Below are positions 46,704 through 56,965 of a stretch of 64,000 bases of DNA, piece after piece (the stretch's first letter is position 1; each line of letters starts with the position of its first letter). The stretch is taken from assembly GCA_002682825.1 (NCBI GenBank), contig NOKP01000025.1, positions 563,746 through 627,745 of the forward strand, written 5' to 3'. Below the pieces are notes generated by a model. The model was not told the DNA's origin. It worked only from the letters and a program-made list of their open reading frames with translations, and ran no database searches. Origin of the DNA: Neonectria sp. B-13 (taxonomy: Eukaryota; Ascomycota; Sordariomycetes; Hypocreales; Nectriaceae). A program made the translations under genes and the position numbers.

Positions 46704-49505
46704 CTACACTGCCATCAAAGCTGCGCGTCGTGATATCACCCGACTGACCGACATTCTGCCGCGTGATGCTTGGCTCTGAAGAGCCTCAAGTCGATTGCAG
46801 AGGTTGGCAACAAGGCTGATGTGTTTGCCTGAGCGCAGGAGTTTTCCAGTCTTGGAAACGCAATTCGACGGTTGTTCGTAGGATGACCGCAGTGACGCTT
46901 CGGATGACTGATGAGACCAATTGGCAATTGCGACAAACAAGAGCACGACTGACATCATCGTCGTCAGATAATTCTCTGCCGATGACATGGAAGAACCAGA
47001 TGCCATGACCAACGCAGCAGTCATCATCAGCGGTGAAAGGGAAACCATTTCGCCAACCGCCGACTTTGTCTTTGCATAGGTCTTTGCATAGTATGTCTGA
47101 GTCTTTGTCTCGACAATAGGAGCAGTCTCGACACGAGGTGCATTCTCGACCTGAGGTGCATTCTCGACATGAAGTGCATTCTCGGCCTGAGGTGCATTCT
47201 CGACATGAAGTGCATTCTCGATGCCCGCTGAATCAACAGCCAGTATTTGAGTGGCAATATCGGTCGGCATCCGCGATGACACATCTCTGACACCTTGTTT
47301 GGCGCCAGAGTGGGAGGACAGGGTTTCGGAGTTCATCTCGTTGACATCCACGATGCGTCCTTGAGACAAGGATTGCCAGAATATCTGGCCGCTCGCAATC
47401 GTTGTTGCATATTGGTCGCTTGCCATCATTGTTGCATATGCACCTGTGCCACGACTAACTGACGACTGCCCCCGGTGGGCAACCACAGTGCGAAGCGCAG
47501 TGGATGATGCATCAACGATCGTTAACTGCAAGCCATCCGAACGATCGCCTGAGCCGTAGACAGCGACTGGCGCGTCCATAGCAGACGAGGAGGCAGGCGT
47601 AGGAGCAACGGCTACATTCGCCATCACAGTGTTTATCATTGTGGAGGGAATGTCCATGACATTGATGGGCGATTGAGATCCGCCGCGAGCAATTGCTCGT
47701 GAGGAAAGTGCGCCGTTGATGGGGATAACCTAGCGGAGAGTCAGCCATGATTCTAGGGGAGGAAAATCATTAAAACATACACGATCAACTAATGTGTCGA
47801 GGCCGGCACGTGCCATGGTTGTCGCATCAAGTCCAGCGGGTCGACGAACAGCTGCAAGAATTGCGTCCTTCCACAAAGTTAGTCGCTGCCAGATAATCAA
47901 GAGGAGTACCAGGCTTACGCGTTCAACGATTGATGCCTCGGGGACATTATCTGAGTTGCGCAGAAGTACCTTTTTCAAAGTTAGTGGGTGTTCAAGTAAC
48001 GCGGTGACCAAAGAGGAACGTACGTTGTCTCCATCAGACTGACAAGTGTCGAGGCTGTTGGTCGTCATAGATGCCGTTTCCTGGGCCGACACAGGTGATG
48101 TCTCCTCAATCCAACTCATGGAGCTACTAAAGAGATCCGAGTTGAGACTGGAGGACGACGGACTATAGTAATCCTGTGTATCAAGTCCTGGATCGCGATA
48201 CGGCCCACGTGGACTCCGCACCTCATCTCGAGATAGATGAGGGGATGCAGACAACATGGTTGCATCTGAGACGTTACCTATCTGGACATTATCGCTGCCT
48301 GAGCCTCCAGGAGACTGATCAGGTCGGACAAGCTCGGACTGGAGTGAGCGTGACTGGTTGACCACTTGTCGCGATAGCTCAATCGGGACCATTTGGTCGT
48401 CTTCGGAGAAGGATGACTGCGGAGAGAAGAGGTTGAAGTCGACATAGTCGTGAATGGAGTCGGTCTGGTTGAATGGGAGTTGTGGCGACGGCACAGAGAC
48501 CTCGCCAGTGGATAGGTTGTAGGAGCCCGATAGGTCTTGTTGGGGGGAGGTGGAGGTAGGCGTGACGGGCTTGGTAGAGCATGCCGAGAGCGAGGAGGAG
48601 GATAGGGGAGAGAGGTAGCCCTCGGGGTCATAGAAGAAGTCGTAATCATCAGGGAGGTCAGCAGCAGGATACTGAATGAACTCCTCCCAGGGTTCAAGCC
48701 CAGATAACGCAGGAGTCAAAGTCTCCATGTCCATTGGAGCGAAGGACTGGTCAATTGCGAAAGAAGCAGCCGATACAGAGAAGTCCGTTTGAGGAACCAC
48801 CGCAGGGGTGGCTGCTCTGACTTCTCGTGCAACGGCCTTGACCTTCTTGGTGACCTTGGCTGCAGCCTGGGACTGCGACACGGCCTGAGAAGGACCACGC
48901 TTCTTGTGGCTGGGGTCGCATCGGATCTTCTTGCGCTTGCAGCTGTCGCAAGCCTTGATGATGCGCATCAAGTGGGCGTGGTCTCGCTGCTCCTTGGTCT
49001 TGGATCCTCGCGACGCCGAATTGGTCACGTCCAGGCCGTCCTTGGTCATGATCTTCATCCCAGGGATGTGGGAGAAGTCGGCGGCCTGGTGACGCGAGGA
49101 CGCAGCCTTGGGAGACGTACGAGCCTGCTGGGACGTAGGAGAGCGCGATGAGTTGGAAGCTCGACTCCAGTCCCAGTTGGACATGACAGGACTGGCGTTG
49201 AAGGACGAGCCGGATGCCGAGTCCTGCAGCGGGCTAGCGGTAGCAGGAGACTCGACAGTCATGGAGTATACGGGGTAGAACTTGAAGCTCTGTCCCGTCA
49301 GGTGAGAATACTCGAGGAAGTCGAGCGAGACCGAGGCCCGCTTCTCCTGGGCCGAGGCGGGGCCGGGGATGTAAGCGCTGAGCAGCTCATCCAGTTGAGG
49401 AGTTCCGACGGCGGGCAAAAACTGGAGCTGGGCACCGAGGGCGGGCTGGTAGACGGAGAAGCCCTGGGGGAGAGTGGACGCGGTGGATCGGGACGGGGCC
49501 GACAT
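46704..49505 (-). CDS. Putative regulator with half a Zn2Cys6 cluster and C-terminal hydrophobic segments
   Basis: The model is complement join of 46704-47729, 47781-47867, 47919-47969 and 48024-49505, 881 residues, with three short GT-AG introns in phase. C186, C189 and C196 form the first half of a fungal zinc cluster (K-A-C-D-S-C-K-R-K-K-I-R-C-D-P-S-H-K-K-R), but the expected second C-X2-C-X6-C is absent; a basic Ala/Lys-rich stretch follows instead. Ser/Pro/Asp-rich, probably disordered sequence occupies most of the rest. Residues 711-746 are an E-N-A-(P/L)-(Q/H)-V hexapeptide repeat. Two hydrophobic stretches at about 773-784 and 795-811 (the second L-T-T-M-M-S-V-V-L-L-F-V-A-I-A) could anchor the protein in a membrane. 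The function is unknown. A DNA-binding role is inferred from the basic half-cluster only. Confidence 0.8.
47127..47222 (-). repeat. In-frame 18-bp tandem repeat
   Basis: About five copies of an 18-bp unit (GTGCATTCTCGACATGAA-like on the plus strand) within the last exon of the half-zinc-cluster gene, encoding E-N-A-L-H-V / E-N-A-P-Q-V hexapeptides. Copies differ at few positions, so the copy number may vary between strains. Confidence 0.85.
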
Positions 49506-51087
49506 GATGGCGTGATGCTCCGGGGGACGGTTACGGGACGGAGGTGGGGGTTGGGTATTCCAGAATTAGCCGCAGCGAAGCGCAGCGCGAACAAAGAGGC
49601 GAGACGGGCGACTGATGCGTGCGAGGAACCAGCAAAAGACAAGCTGCGCCACGGGGGAATTTGGTTCTTTCTTGGTAGGTGTTGGACGCGGATCACGGGC
49701 CGAGCTGAGGGATGACGGAGTTGGGCCAGCTTGAGCTGATGGAGGGCGCCTGTGGTTTGGAGCGGGTTGGTGGGGGAGGGAGAACAGGAGGGAGGGAAAA
49801 GAGAGACAGTAGTGAAGACCAAACAAGGGACACACACACAAGCAACCAACACGCACTGGCGATGGGGGATGCAAATGGGAATAATGCCAGAGATTGGTAA
49901 TGGGAGGGAGGAAGAGCAGAGGAAAACGCCTGAGGCCGCGGTAGGGCGTCGTCGACGGTATTTCACTTGAAGCTGACGGAGGCCTAGGGACATGGCGCAG
50001 CAGTCGACGAGATTGAGTCTTTCGGCGTGCTCGATCGGGCATAGTGCCGCCAATCGTCTCAAGGCGGTCCAGTCAGCCCTGTCCAATAGCGGCTGCAGCG
50101 GCGGCCAGGATCTGCCTCGCTCGGCACTACCATTGGCCGAAAAGCCCCCACCACCCGCCCCACAGGTGCTCTGACTTCGGCGAGGAAAATGCCTTGTGGT
50201 TGGTCAATCCGTCCCTCCTTCTCCATGCGTCGATGCGACGATGCGACGATGCATCGATGACTCAACTCCAAGTTCCACCCATTCCATCGTACCCCAGCTT
50301 TCCACAATCATGGCACTTGTCGTTCGACCTTTTGCCCGAACCGCTGCAAGAGCGAGCACAGTTCATGTGAAGACTATTACAGTAAGGCCTCTTGAGCCTT
50401 TATGGCTACCAAGGAAGAAGTTTGATGAGAAAAAGTCTGAATCAGAACCCCTCAAACATCAGGGTTTTGTGCCCCGTACAGCAAAGTGAAGCAATCTAGA
50501 CATTGTCACGGGGAAGTCCATTGCGCTGTAACGTGGTAGTGCTCATCGCTGTCGAATAAGTAGGGTGGTAGGATCCGTTTGCACACCGACACCTCCGAGG
50601 TCTCGGTGCACGTGCGCTGTAAACTTGATTGATGGTGGGCGACCATCACCCTTCATCTCCTCCTTACATCCACCCGGGGCGAGCCGCCCTTCTTATAGTC
50701 AGGCCCTTGACGTTGCCCAGGTGCCCAACAGATGCCCACTCGCACGCCAAGGCAACCATCGTCAGGCACTTTCAAGACGACCGTCTACTGTATCTATTCT
50801 GGGTCAAGTCATGTCCATAGTATCCACAGCACTACCCAGCATCTACTACCTATTGACCTCGCTCTCCCAGCATAAGATACTCCGTGAGCAGCGACTCCTT
50901 CACATGTAGCAACGGCGTGGGGACGCCACATCCCATCCTCCTTTGGCCAGCCACGCAGAATCGTAGCAGTCGGTCTTCTTCAGCGATCCCTCGGGATTTA
51001 AGTCCCATCTCCGAGAACCAACCCAGCATAACGCCACCCGTCTGATCCTTGGTCGCTCTCCATCCCCATGACCTCCCTCCCTACTCA
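49506..51087. other. Intergenic region; 5' leader sequences and one possible small gene
   Basis: Pyrimidine-rich on the minus strand just upstream of 49,505, as in promoters and leaders of filamentous fungi. Long frames on both strands here follow the high GC content and show no family. A short GATGCGAC tandem lies at about 50,224-50,250. Confidence 0.4.
50310..50489 (+). CDS. Possible small protein with mitochondrial-type N-terminus
   Basis: ATG 50,310 opens a 59-residue frame. The N-terminus (A-L-V-V-R-P-F-A-R-T-A-A-R-A-S) is basic, rich in Ala and free of acidic residues, like a mitochondrial presequence. The rest is highly charged (P-R-K-K-F-D-E-K-K-S-E-S-E). No family is recognised, and the frame may be fortuitous. 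Confidence 0.3.
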   Translation: MALVVRPFARTAARASTVHVKTITVRPLEPLWLPRKKFDEKKSESEPLKHQGFVPRTAK

Positions 51088-52199
51088 TTACCAACCCTGG
51101 CTTGGCTCACTGTGATTCACAGCCCCATCCTGGCCGCAGCACCGCACAGCGTAACCGTATATCCATTGCTCCCGGTTTCCGTTGCCCACAGCTCCGCATT
51201 GGCAATAGTACTGCTTCTCACTGCTGCACTGATCGCACCGCCTACACTTGTACCTTATCGGCGAATTGTCTAGTTCAATGGGACAGTGTTTCGCAAAGAA
51301 GTGGTGGACTACTTCGTCTGGCGTCGAGAACCGATCTCCGCAAGGCGCAGCTGAAGCTCGCGTGGCCCAAATGTCTTCCAAGTCGAATCGACATTGCCAG
51401 CTGCCAAAGCTATTGCTGCTTGCAGACACTTCGTTCCCAATCGCAATGAGCTGCTTGTCTCTAATCAGCGGCGTGTCGCCGAAATTTCCATCTTCTATCG
51501 TGGGAATCGCCCTGTCAATGCAGGGCTGCGATGAAAAGAACATAGGCGTTAGAGGCGCCATGGGGCTCATAGGGCTGACGGGCGAAGATCGTGGCAGGGT
51601 CGCGGGGTCGAAGTCCATCTCGAATTGAGACATTAGTGCGAGGGGGCTGTGAGGCTCCAGACCCAGAAGTTCGACTCCGTCTGACAAGCAACTCAAGTCA
51701 TCCAGTCTCTCCGAGTATATTTTATCACACGGCCTCGATGATTGAAAATATTCTTCGAATTCTGCAAGGTCCCAATGGTTGCACTGTCCGGATTTCAGTC
51801 ACATAGCCTCCCATGGGCAATTGAATGACTTACCCCAACTTTTCTAATGCGACACGATGGGCATGCTCCGAGTCTACGGATGAAAGCCGTCTTCTCCCTC
51901 TTGGTTCTTGTAAGAGGGCCTCGCCGTCGAGGTCTCTTGTCGTGTTCGCCAAAATCGTAGTCGTCGGGTGCTAGCGAAGGGGAAAGAGAAGAAGAAGAAG
52001 ACCTGCCGCTTCGCTGCGATGGAGAGCGTCGCAAGGACGGGACTTGCAAAAGTCCCCCATCCCGATCAAGGCCCAAGAAGCTCTCGAAATTGCGATCACA
52101 GTCCATCGAGTCTCGCCATCGGTCATACAGTCGCTGCAGGTCCTCGGTTCGTTGGGGGCGGATACGACCGTCGCCCGGATCGTAGTCCGAAACTAACAT
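51088..52199 (-). CDS. Putative regulator with half a Zn2Cys6 cluster and Cys/His-rich C-terminus
   Basis: The model is complement join of 51088-51783 and 51834-52199, 353 residues. The single 50-nt GT-AG intron splits the half-cluster: C113 and C116 lie in exon 1 and C123 is the first codon of exon 2 (A-C-P-S-C-R-I-R-K-V-G-C). A basic patch R-P-R-R-R-G-P-L-T-R-T-K-R-E-K precedes it. After C123 comes D-L-A-E-F-E-E-Y-F and no second half. The C-terminal third has W-Q-C at about 251-253, C270, H282-H283, C289 and then C302, C305, C308, C316 and C318, spaced like a degenerate zinc-binding module. I recall fungal proteins of similar layout but no function. The last 25 residues could be altered by an unseen intron. 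Confidence 0.72.
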
Positions 52200-52814
52200 G
52201 GACGGCCCAGATGAACAGCGGCCGACAGTGTGACTGTTGTCAAAATTGGCGAGTGCAACGCGTCACAAACTCGAATCTGCTCTAGCGCAAAATCCAGAGA
52301 CCTGTTCGTATTGGAATGAACTTCCCAAGGTAGATGGCGAGCCAGGTCACCCGCCGGATCTCACGTTGCAAGAAAACGGAAGGAAAGAATAGAGGTAATG
52401 GAAGCCCGGGAGAAGAGCAGTGTAAGCTGGTTTTAGGCATCGAAGCCGGCCTCACGCAAATCAATTCCGAGGCGTCGCTGCGCGCGCGAGCGCGTGAGCA
52501 TCCTTGGCTGCGTTGCGCTATGAGCCTGTGCCTCAAAAGGCAGCCGGAGCCTCGTTTCCTCGATAACGGCACTATCACGCAGACGGACGGTTCGCGGCCC
52601 ATTCTGTGGTGTTCCATAACAATGGCGGGGTCTGGCCTGCTGCAACTCTTCTGGGTACAACATGACACTGCTGGAGGGTGGAAGCTAGTCGCCTAACAAA
52701 TGCCCAATGTTGGCCAAAACATGAGTCTGAACGTATGCCAGCAGTGTCAAGACATGATTCGCATCTGAATATAAAGCAATGGCAACAGTAATGGCTCAGA
52801 GTACCATAGTCCAT
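52200..52814. other. Intergenic region, no gene recognised
   Basis: Holds the promoter side of the half-cluster gene and the 3' side of the next gene, both on the minus strand. Frames here lack any motif. Confidence 0.4.
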
Positions 52815-55298
52815 TCACCGTCGTCTAGACGGCTTCTCTGCAGGTCTCGTCATACCAAGCAGATCCTCGGCATGCCTGCTCCAGGCACCACCGTTCGCCT
52901 TGGTAAAGCCTGGCAGCTCCGATGGTCTTGCGGAGGAGGGCCGGGGTTTGGGGGCCCCGACACGGGTGGGCACAACGGGATCGAGTTGGATCACAGTTTG
53001 GGGCAAGAGGCCAGCCGCATCTTCCGTTTTGGCTGCCTTCTTGCCGCGCGATGCAGGGTTGCTAAGTCGCGGTGTAGGCCTTGCTTTTGGCCTTGCTTTT
53101 GACTTGTCATCTGAACTGCCCGTTGCCGCAGGCTGCGCCACTGCATCTGGTTGGGCTGTTGGCTTCGACGTCTCATCCGTGCGTGACGATTCCGCCTCAC
53201 CACCTGCGACGTTTCCCACTATTGTGTTCCTAACTGCGCTATTGGCTACCAGCGCAGGAGCCGCAACGGTAAGGGCTGCGATGGTGGGCTCGTCACTCAG
53301 AACGACAAAGCCAATGATTTCTTTGCTCTTTACGCTTTTTCGGGCCATCTTCGCGATTCGAGGTCCAGTTGAGCTTGATTTGGTGGCTCGGGAACCATGC
53401 ATTTGATCGCTTGCCTTGGGCGCCAAGGATGGCGCCGTAGGCTCTGCCTCGTCCTCCTCATCCCTCGTTGCAAGTTGTGTCGCCTGTTTCCGGGTTCTGC
53501 GATCGCGCAAGGAACGGGTCTTCATCTTTGATGATGAAGTTACGTCGGTCCCCGTGCCTGTGCCCGCGCTCCTTCCTGTCTCTCGGGTGCGAAAAGACCA
53601 GAGTTCGACCTCGGGACTCGAATCCCGTGTAGGGAGATCATCACCGTCGTTTGAGGCGTCGTCTTCAAGAACCTGGGGGCCTGCACTGATGACGCTTATG
53701 GCTGACTCTGTTCTTGCCTCGTCCTTTTCGATTGGTTTATTTTGCGTGAGAGTTTGACCGCTGCATGCATCCGCATAGGTAGGCTCCTCGGCATTTGGTA
53801 TCGCCTCACCTTGTTGGAGGTGGCCTGATTCCAGGCTGGCTGGTGACTCAACAGTCTCGACGGAGGTTCTAGAACGCTTCACAGGGTTATGCTCCTGACC
53901 ATGCTTCTCGGACAGGACTAGAAGTCCTCGTCGCTGTCTTGGGCGGATCCGAAGCTCTGTTCGCGGCTCGTCTTTTGGGGGCGCTCGGTTGTGCTCATCG
54001 GGGACTTGTCTCAGGACCTCTTTCTCCTTTTGGGAAACCTTCTTCTTTGGTAACTTCATGTCATTGGGTTGCTGTTCTTTAGTCACAGTAGACTCGCGGT
54101 GTCTATTTTGCAAACTAGCGGTGCGTGGAGGGGATCTAGGGACGGGGCGCTTCTTAGGCTGGAAGCTGGTCACCATGGTTGGAGCCGGTGAGCTTGGAGG
54201 AGACCCAGGTGTTTCAAGGGCATCTGTGTTGCTGTTGTCGGAAAGAGGGCGACGCTCTGGTCTCTTGGTTTCGGCGGTAAAGTAATGTATGTCTTGAGGC
54301 TGTTTGTTGGCTTCCAGTAAACGACGTGGACCATTATTCGGGGAGTCCGGTGAGCTCTCCGCCTCAATAACCTTTGGTTTCTTGGGTTCGGTAACAGAGT
54401 AGCTCACGTCTTTCGACGGATTTTTGATGGCTTCTGATAGCCGGCGTGGGTCGGTTGTTGGAAGATCCTGGGAGACCTCCACCTCAACAGGGTTTGGAGG
54501 CGAATATCCTGGTAGCGTATGGTTTTCGTCCATATCCCTTGCAGTTGGTAATAGGGACTTGAGGCTTGCATTGGGTCTGTCTCGCAGAACTTGGATCTGA
54601 GCCGAGGGTGTGCTCGTCGGCAAGGGCGTGAGAGTCAAGGCTGCACCAAACAGGCTACGAGCATGCGAGGATTTGGTAAGAGGAGGTAATTCTTGTTTCC
54701 TCCTCTTTGGTGGTGGAGGATCCTCGGGTTGTGCGGGTCGCTCGTGTGGCTCAGGTTGCTGAGCCCTTTGAGCCATCTGACGTACCTCGTACGGGGAGTG
54801 AGGAGAAATGACCGCCCTCCCAATCCTCGAAGGCGTTCCAACGATCGAGGTTAGTGGACGATGGCGAAGTTGAAAGTGAGGGGTTTGATCCTGAGCCGGG
54901 GACGGAGCAACGCCGGTACTGGGCCTGGGAGTCCGAGATATGGCATTTGCGCGGCGTTTTTCGACCTCCCTAGCTCGTTTGTCGAGGAGCTCTGTGAGGT
55001 CCTGTTCCCGCTGACCAGTACAGTCGGAAACCTGAACGATGGCGGAGCCGCGGTCCAACTCGAATTCGTCTCCAGGCTCAATATCGCCTCCCGTCTGCCA
55101 ATGTGCATCTCCAATGAAGTGGCCACGGTCGTCGGAGACCATAATGCGCTTGTTGAAGGTGTGATACTTGAGCGTGCCATCCTGCCATCGTTTTTGTTTT
55201 CGCTTCAAATCGTGGGTGAAGAGACAGATGAATTCAAGGACGCTGGCGGACGTAGGCATCGGGCCCGGGGCGGTAGCATGTCTCATAGGGCCGGCCAT
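52815..55298 (-). CDS. Mte1/ZGRF1/Dbl2-like protein (DUF2439)
   Basis: Single exon, 827 residues from ATG 55,298. The frame is open further upstream but has no earlier ATG, and this one has G at -3 and +4. The domain at about 20-95 (V-L-E-F-I-C-L-F-T-H-D-L-K-R-K-Q-K-R-W-Q-D-G-T, then G-D-E-F-E-L-D-R) is the DUF2439 module of yeast Mte1, fission yeast Dbl2 and vertebrate ZGRF1. In yeasts these proteins bind recombination intermediates and partner with FANCM/Mph1- or Fbh1-type helicases at damaged forks, so a nuclear role in DNA repair is expected. Like the yeast forms, it has no helicase domain. Residues 100-800 are a long disordered region rich in Pro, Ser, Lys and Arg. A short conserved-looking tail (G-F-T-K-A-N-G-G-A-W-S-R-H-A-E-D-L-L-G) ends the protein and may be a partner-binding peptide. 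Confidence 0.85.
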   Translation of the reverse strand: MAGPMRHATAPGPMPTSASVLEFICLFTHDLKRKQKRWQDGTLKYHTFNKRIMVSDDRGHFIGDAHWQTGGDIEPGDEFELDRGSAIVQVSDCTGQREQDLTELLDKRAREVEKRRANAISRTPRPSTGVAPSPAQDQTPHFQLRHRPLTSIVGTPSRIGRAVISPHSPYEVRQMAQRAQQPEPHERPAQPEDPPPPKRRKQELPPLTKSSHARSLFGAALTLTPLPTSTPSAQIQVLRDRPNASLKSLLPTARDMDENHTLPGYSPPNPVEVEVSQDLPTTDPRRLSEAIKNPSKDVSYSVTEPKKPKVIEAESSPDSPNNGPRRLLEANKQPQDIHYFTAETKRPERRPLSDNSNTDALETPGSPPSSPAPTMVTSFQPKKRPVPRSPPRTASLQNRHRESTVTKEQQPNDMKLPKKKVSQKEKEVLRQVPDEHNRAPPKDEPRTELRIRPRQRRGLLVLSEKHGQEHNPVKRSRTSVETVESPASLESGHLQQGEAIPNAEEPTYADACSGQTLTQNKPIEKDEARTESAISVISAGPQVLEDDASNDGDDLPTRDSSPEVELWSFRTRETGRSAGTGTGTDVTSSSKMKTRSLRDRRTRKQATQLATRDEEDEAEPTAPSLAPKASDQMHGSRATKSSSTGPRIAKMARKSVKSKEIIGFVVLSDEPTIAALTVAAPALVANSAVRNTIVGNVAGGEAESSRTDETSKPTAQPDAVAQPAATGSSDDKSKARPKARPTPRLSNPASRGKKAAKTEDAAGLLPQTVIQLDPVVPTRVGAPKPRPSSARPSELPGFTKANGGAWSRHAEDLLGMTRPAEKPSRRR

Positions 55299-56965
55299 TG
55301 CTAAGGCGAAACGCGCAGAGGTTCTATCCGCATTGCTAGAACTGCCGGAGGTGGTTGGGTTTTGTATCAATTACGGCGATTGCCACTGTCGCCGATGGGC
55401 ACAGTTGCCTGGTTGTGTTGGTGGAGTGAGACGTGAGACGTGGGACGAATCGCGTTAAGCTAAAGTAGGATGCGACGAGGCCGTTGACGAACGCGACGCC
55501 AAATCACGTGGTCTAAGTGGTTTCGAGGGGCACGAAATGTTGCCCAAACCACGTCTCAGAAGTCCCAACTTATGGGAGATTTTCTTTAATCAAGCTATCA
55601 CATTCTAAATATGGGGCGACGAAGAGCACGCCCTGAGAACTACACTGTCAAAAATATTGTTAGCGATGAGATTAATCCTCGATCGTTGCAGATTCCAATG
55701 AGACAACCAAGTTAACCCTATGACAGAGCAACCACAGAAGTTGCAGACGGATCCGAAATGATGTGACAAGGGATATTTACACGGCCAAGCTCCCAGAATG
55801 CTATAATTAAATGACTCTACATTCTTACCCGGGTCTTCTAATAGTGTCGCCATCACGCGACAAGTTGCCTACCCTATACCACAGAATTTGGGGTCCAGTG
55901 GAGCGTCATACTTACCCGCTGAGCGTGGCCCTGGCACAAATACCTACGAATACGCACGGTGGTACGTAACAAGGACGTGGCCAGTACTTGTAAACCCGCT
56001 AGGGCAGGACAGGGATCTGTCTGATTCATTTACTACGGAGAATAGGCCGATGGGGGAGTCATCAGTCTTGGAAGTAAAACGTGTGTTGGTTGTGTCTTCG
56101 AAATGAACGGCATGCATCTGCATCCGCATCAGCACCAGCCACTTCAGCTTTTGCTGCTGAAACCGTGAGTGTCCCAAGTGATACCAACCAACCCAACCTG
56201 CATCGTATTCATCAGCCAAGTGCCAAGTCAGCTTTCCAATCCCGGAACGTGCAACCGCGAATTACCCACCTTTCCTCGTTTCTCCTCCCAACGGATCGGG
56301 ATGCCACACCCTGCAACGCCTGCAACGCCTGCAACCCAAGCCGGCAAAGGCGCGAGAGCAACCAACAGCGGTTAGGACCCCCCCAGTCCTGGGTTCAAAA
56401 AAATGCCAGTTTTTCCTGTCAGAGGCTCCGAGCACCTGCCCCTTCCATTTCCACATACGAAGCACTCGCGTCACTACTACAGTCTCCTCCGTACGTACAT
56501 ACTAGTACTACGACGGATATGTACATAGGTATGTAGCAAGTTGTCTCTGGAGCCGGGAGTGGAGTCCGTGCTATCTCAGGAGACATGGAGACATGGTCCG
56601 TCATCCATGGCCCGTCATCTCCCCTGCCGAAGCCGATGCTCCTCTGCACATTTCGACCCGTTTCATCGAGTTGGCCGTCACTTTGATCACTCACTCTTAC
56701 AATTCACCCGGTCGCATCACCTTAACCAGGCTGTGACGCTATCCTGTCCTCCGCGGTTCACGGTTCGCCAAGCCAAGCTACGGATACGAAGTACATATAA
56801 CAGCCGGACACACCTCACCTCTAGTAGGCTCCACCGCTACTGCGACCTGGCCTGCCACTCCTGAGTCCTGAGTCTTCCACTTGCGAGCGTCCGCTTTCTC
56901 TCACCCTGGAGCTTCGCATCGACTCAATACACCTGATCAGCAGATCGTAACCCCTACAGCCAGCC
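55299..56965. other. Divergent intergenic region between the Mte1-like and BAR-SH3 genes
   Basis: About 1.7 kb with no recognisable gene. One CGGATCCG at 55,748-55,755 is isolated and not clustered. CT-rich tracts before 56,966 look like a fungal promoter and leader. Confidence 0.4.

Noticed and set aside
49298..50086. 262-codon minus-strand frame overlapping the start of the half-zinc-cluster gene
   Set aside because: Different frame from the clear coding sequence, Pro/Ser-rich from GC content, and mostly 5' leader.
53944..53951. CGGATCCG in the Mte1-like coding sequence, and similar single sites at 38,080 and 55,748
   Set aside because: They are isolated, and two are within coding sequence, so I do not count them as operators.
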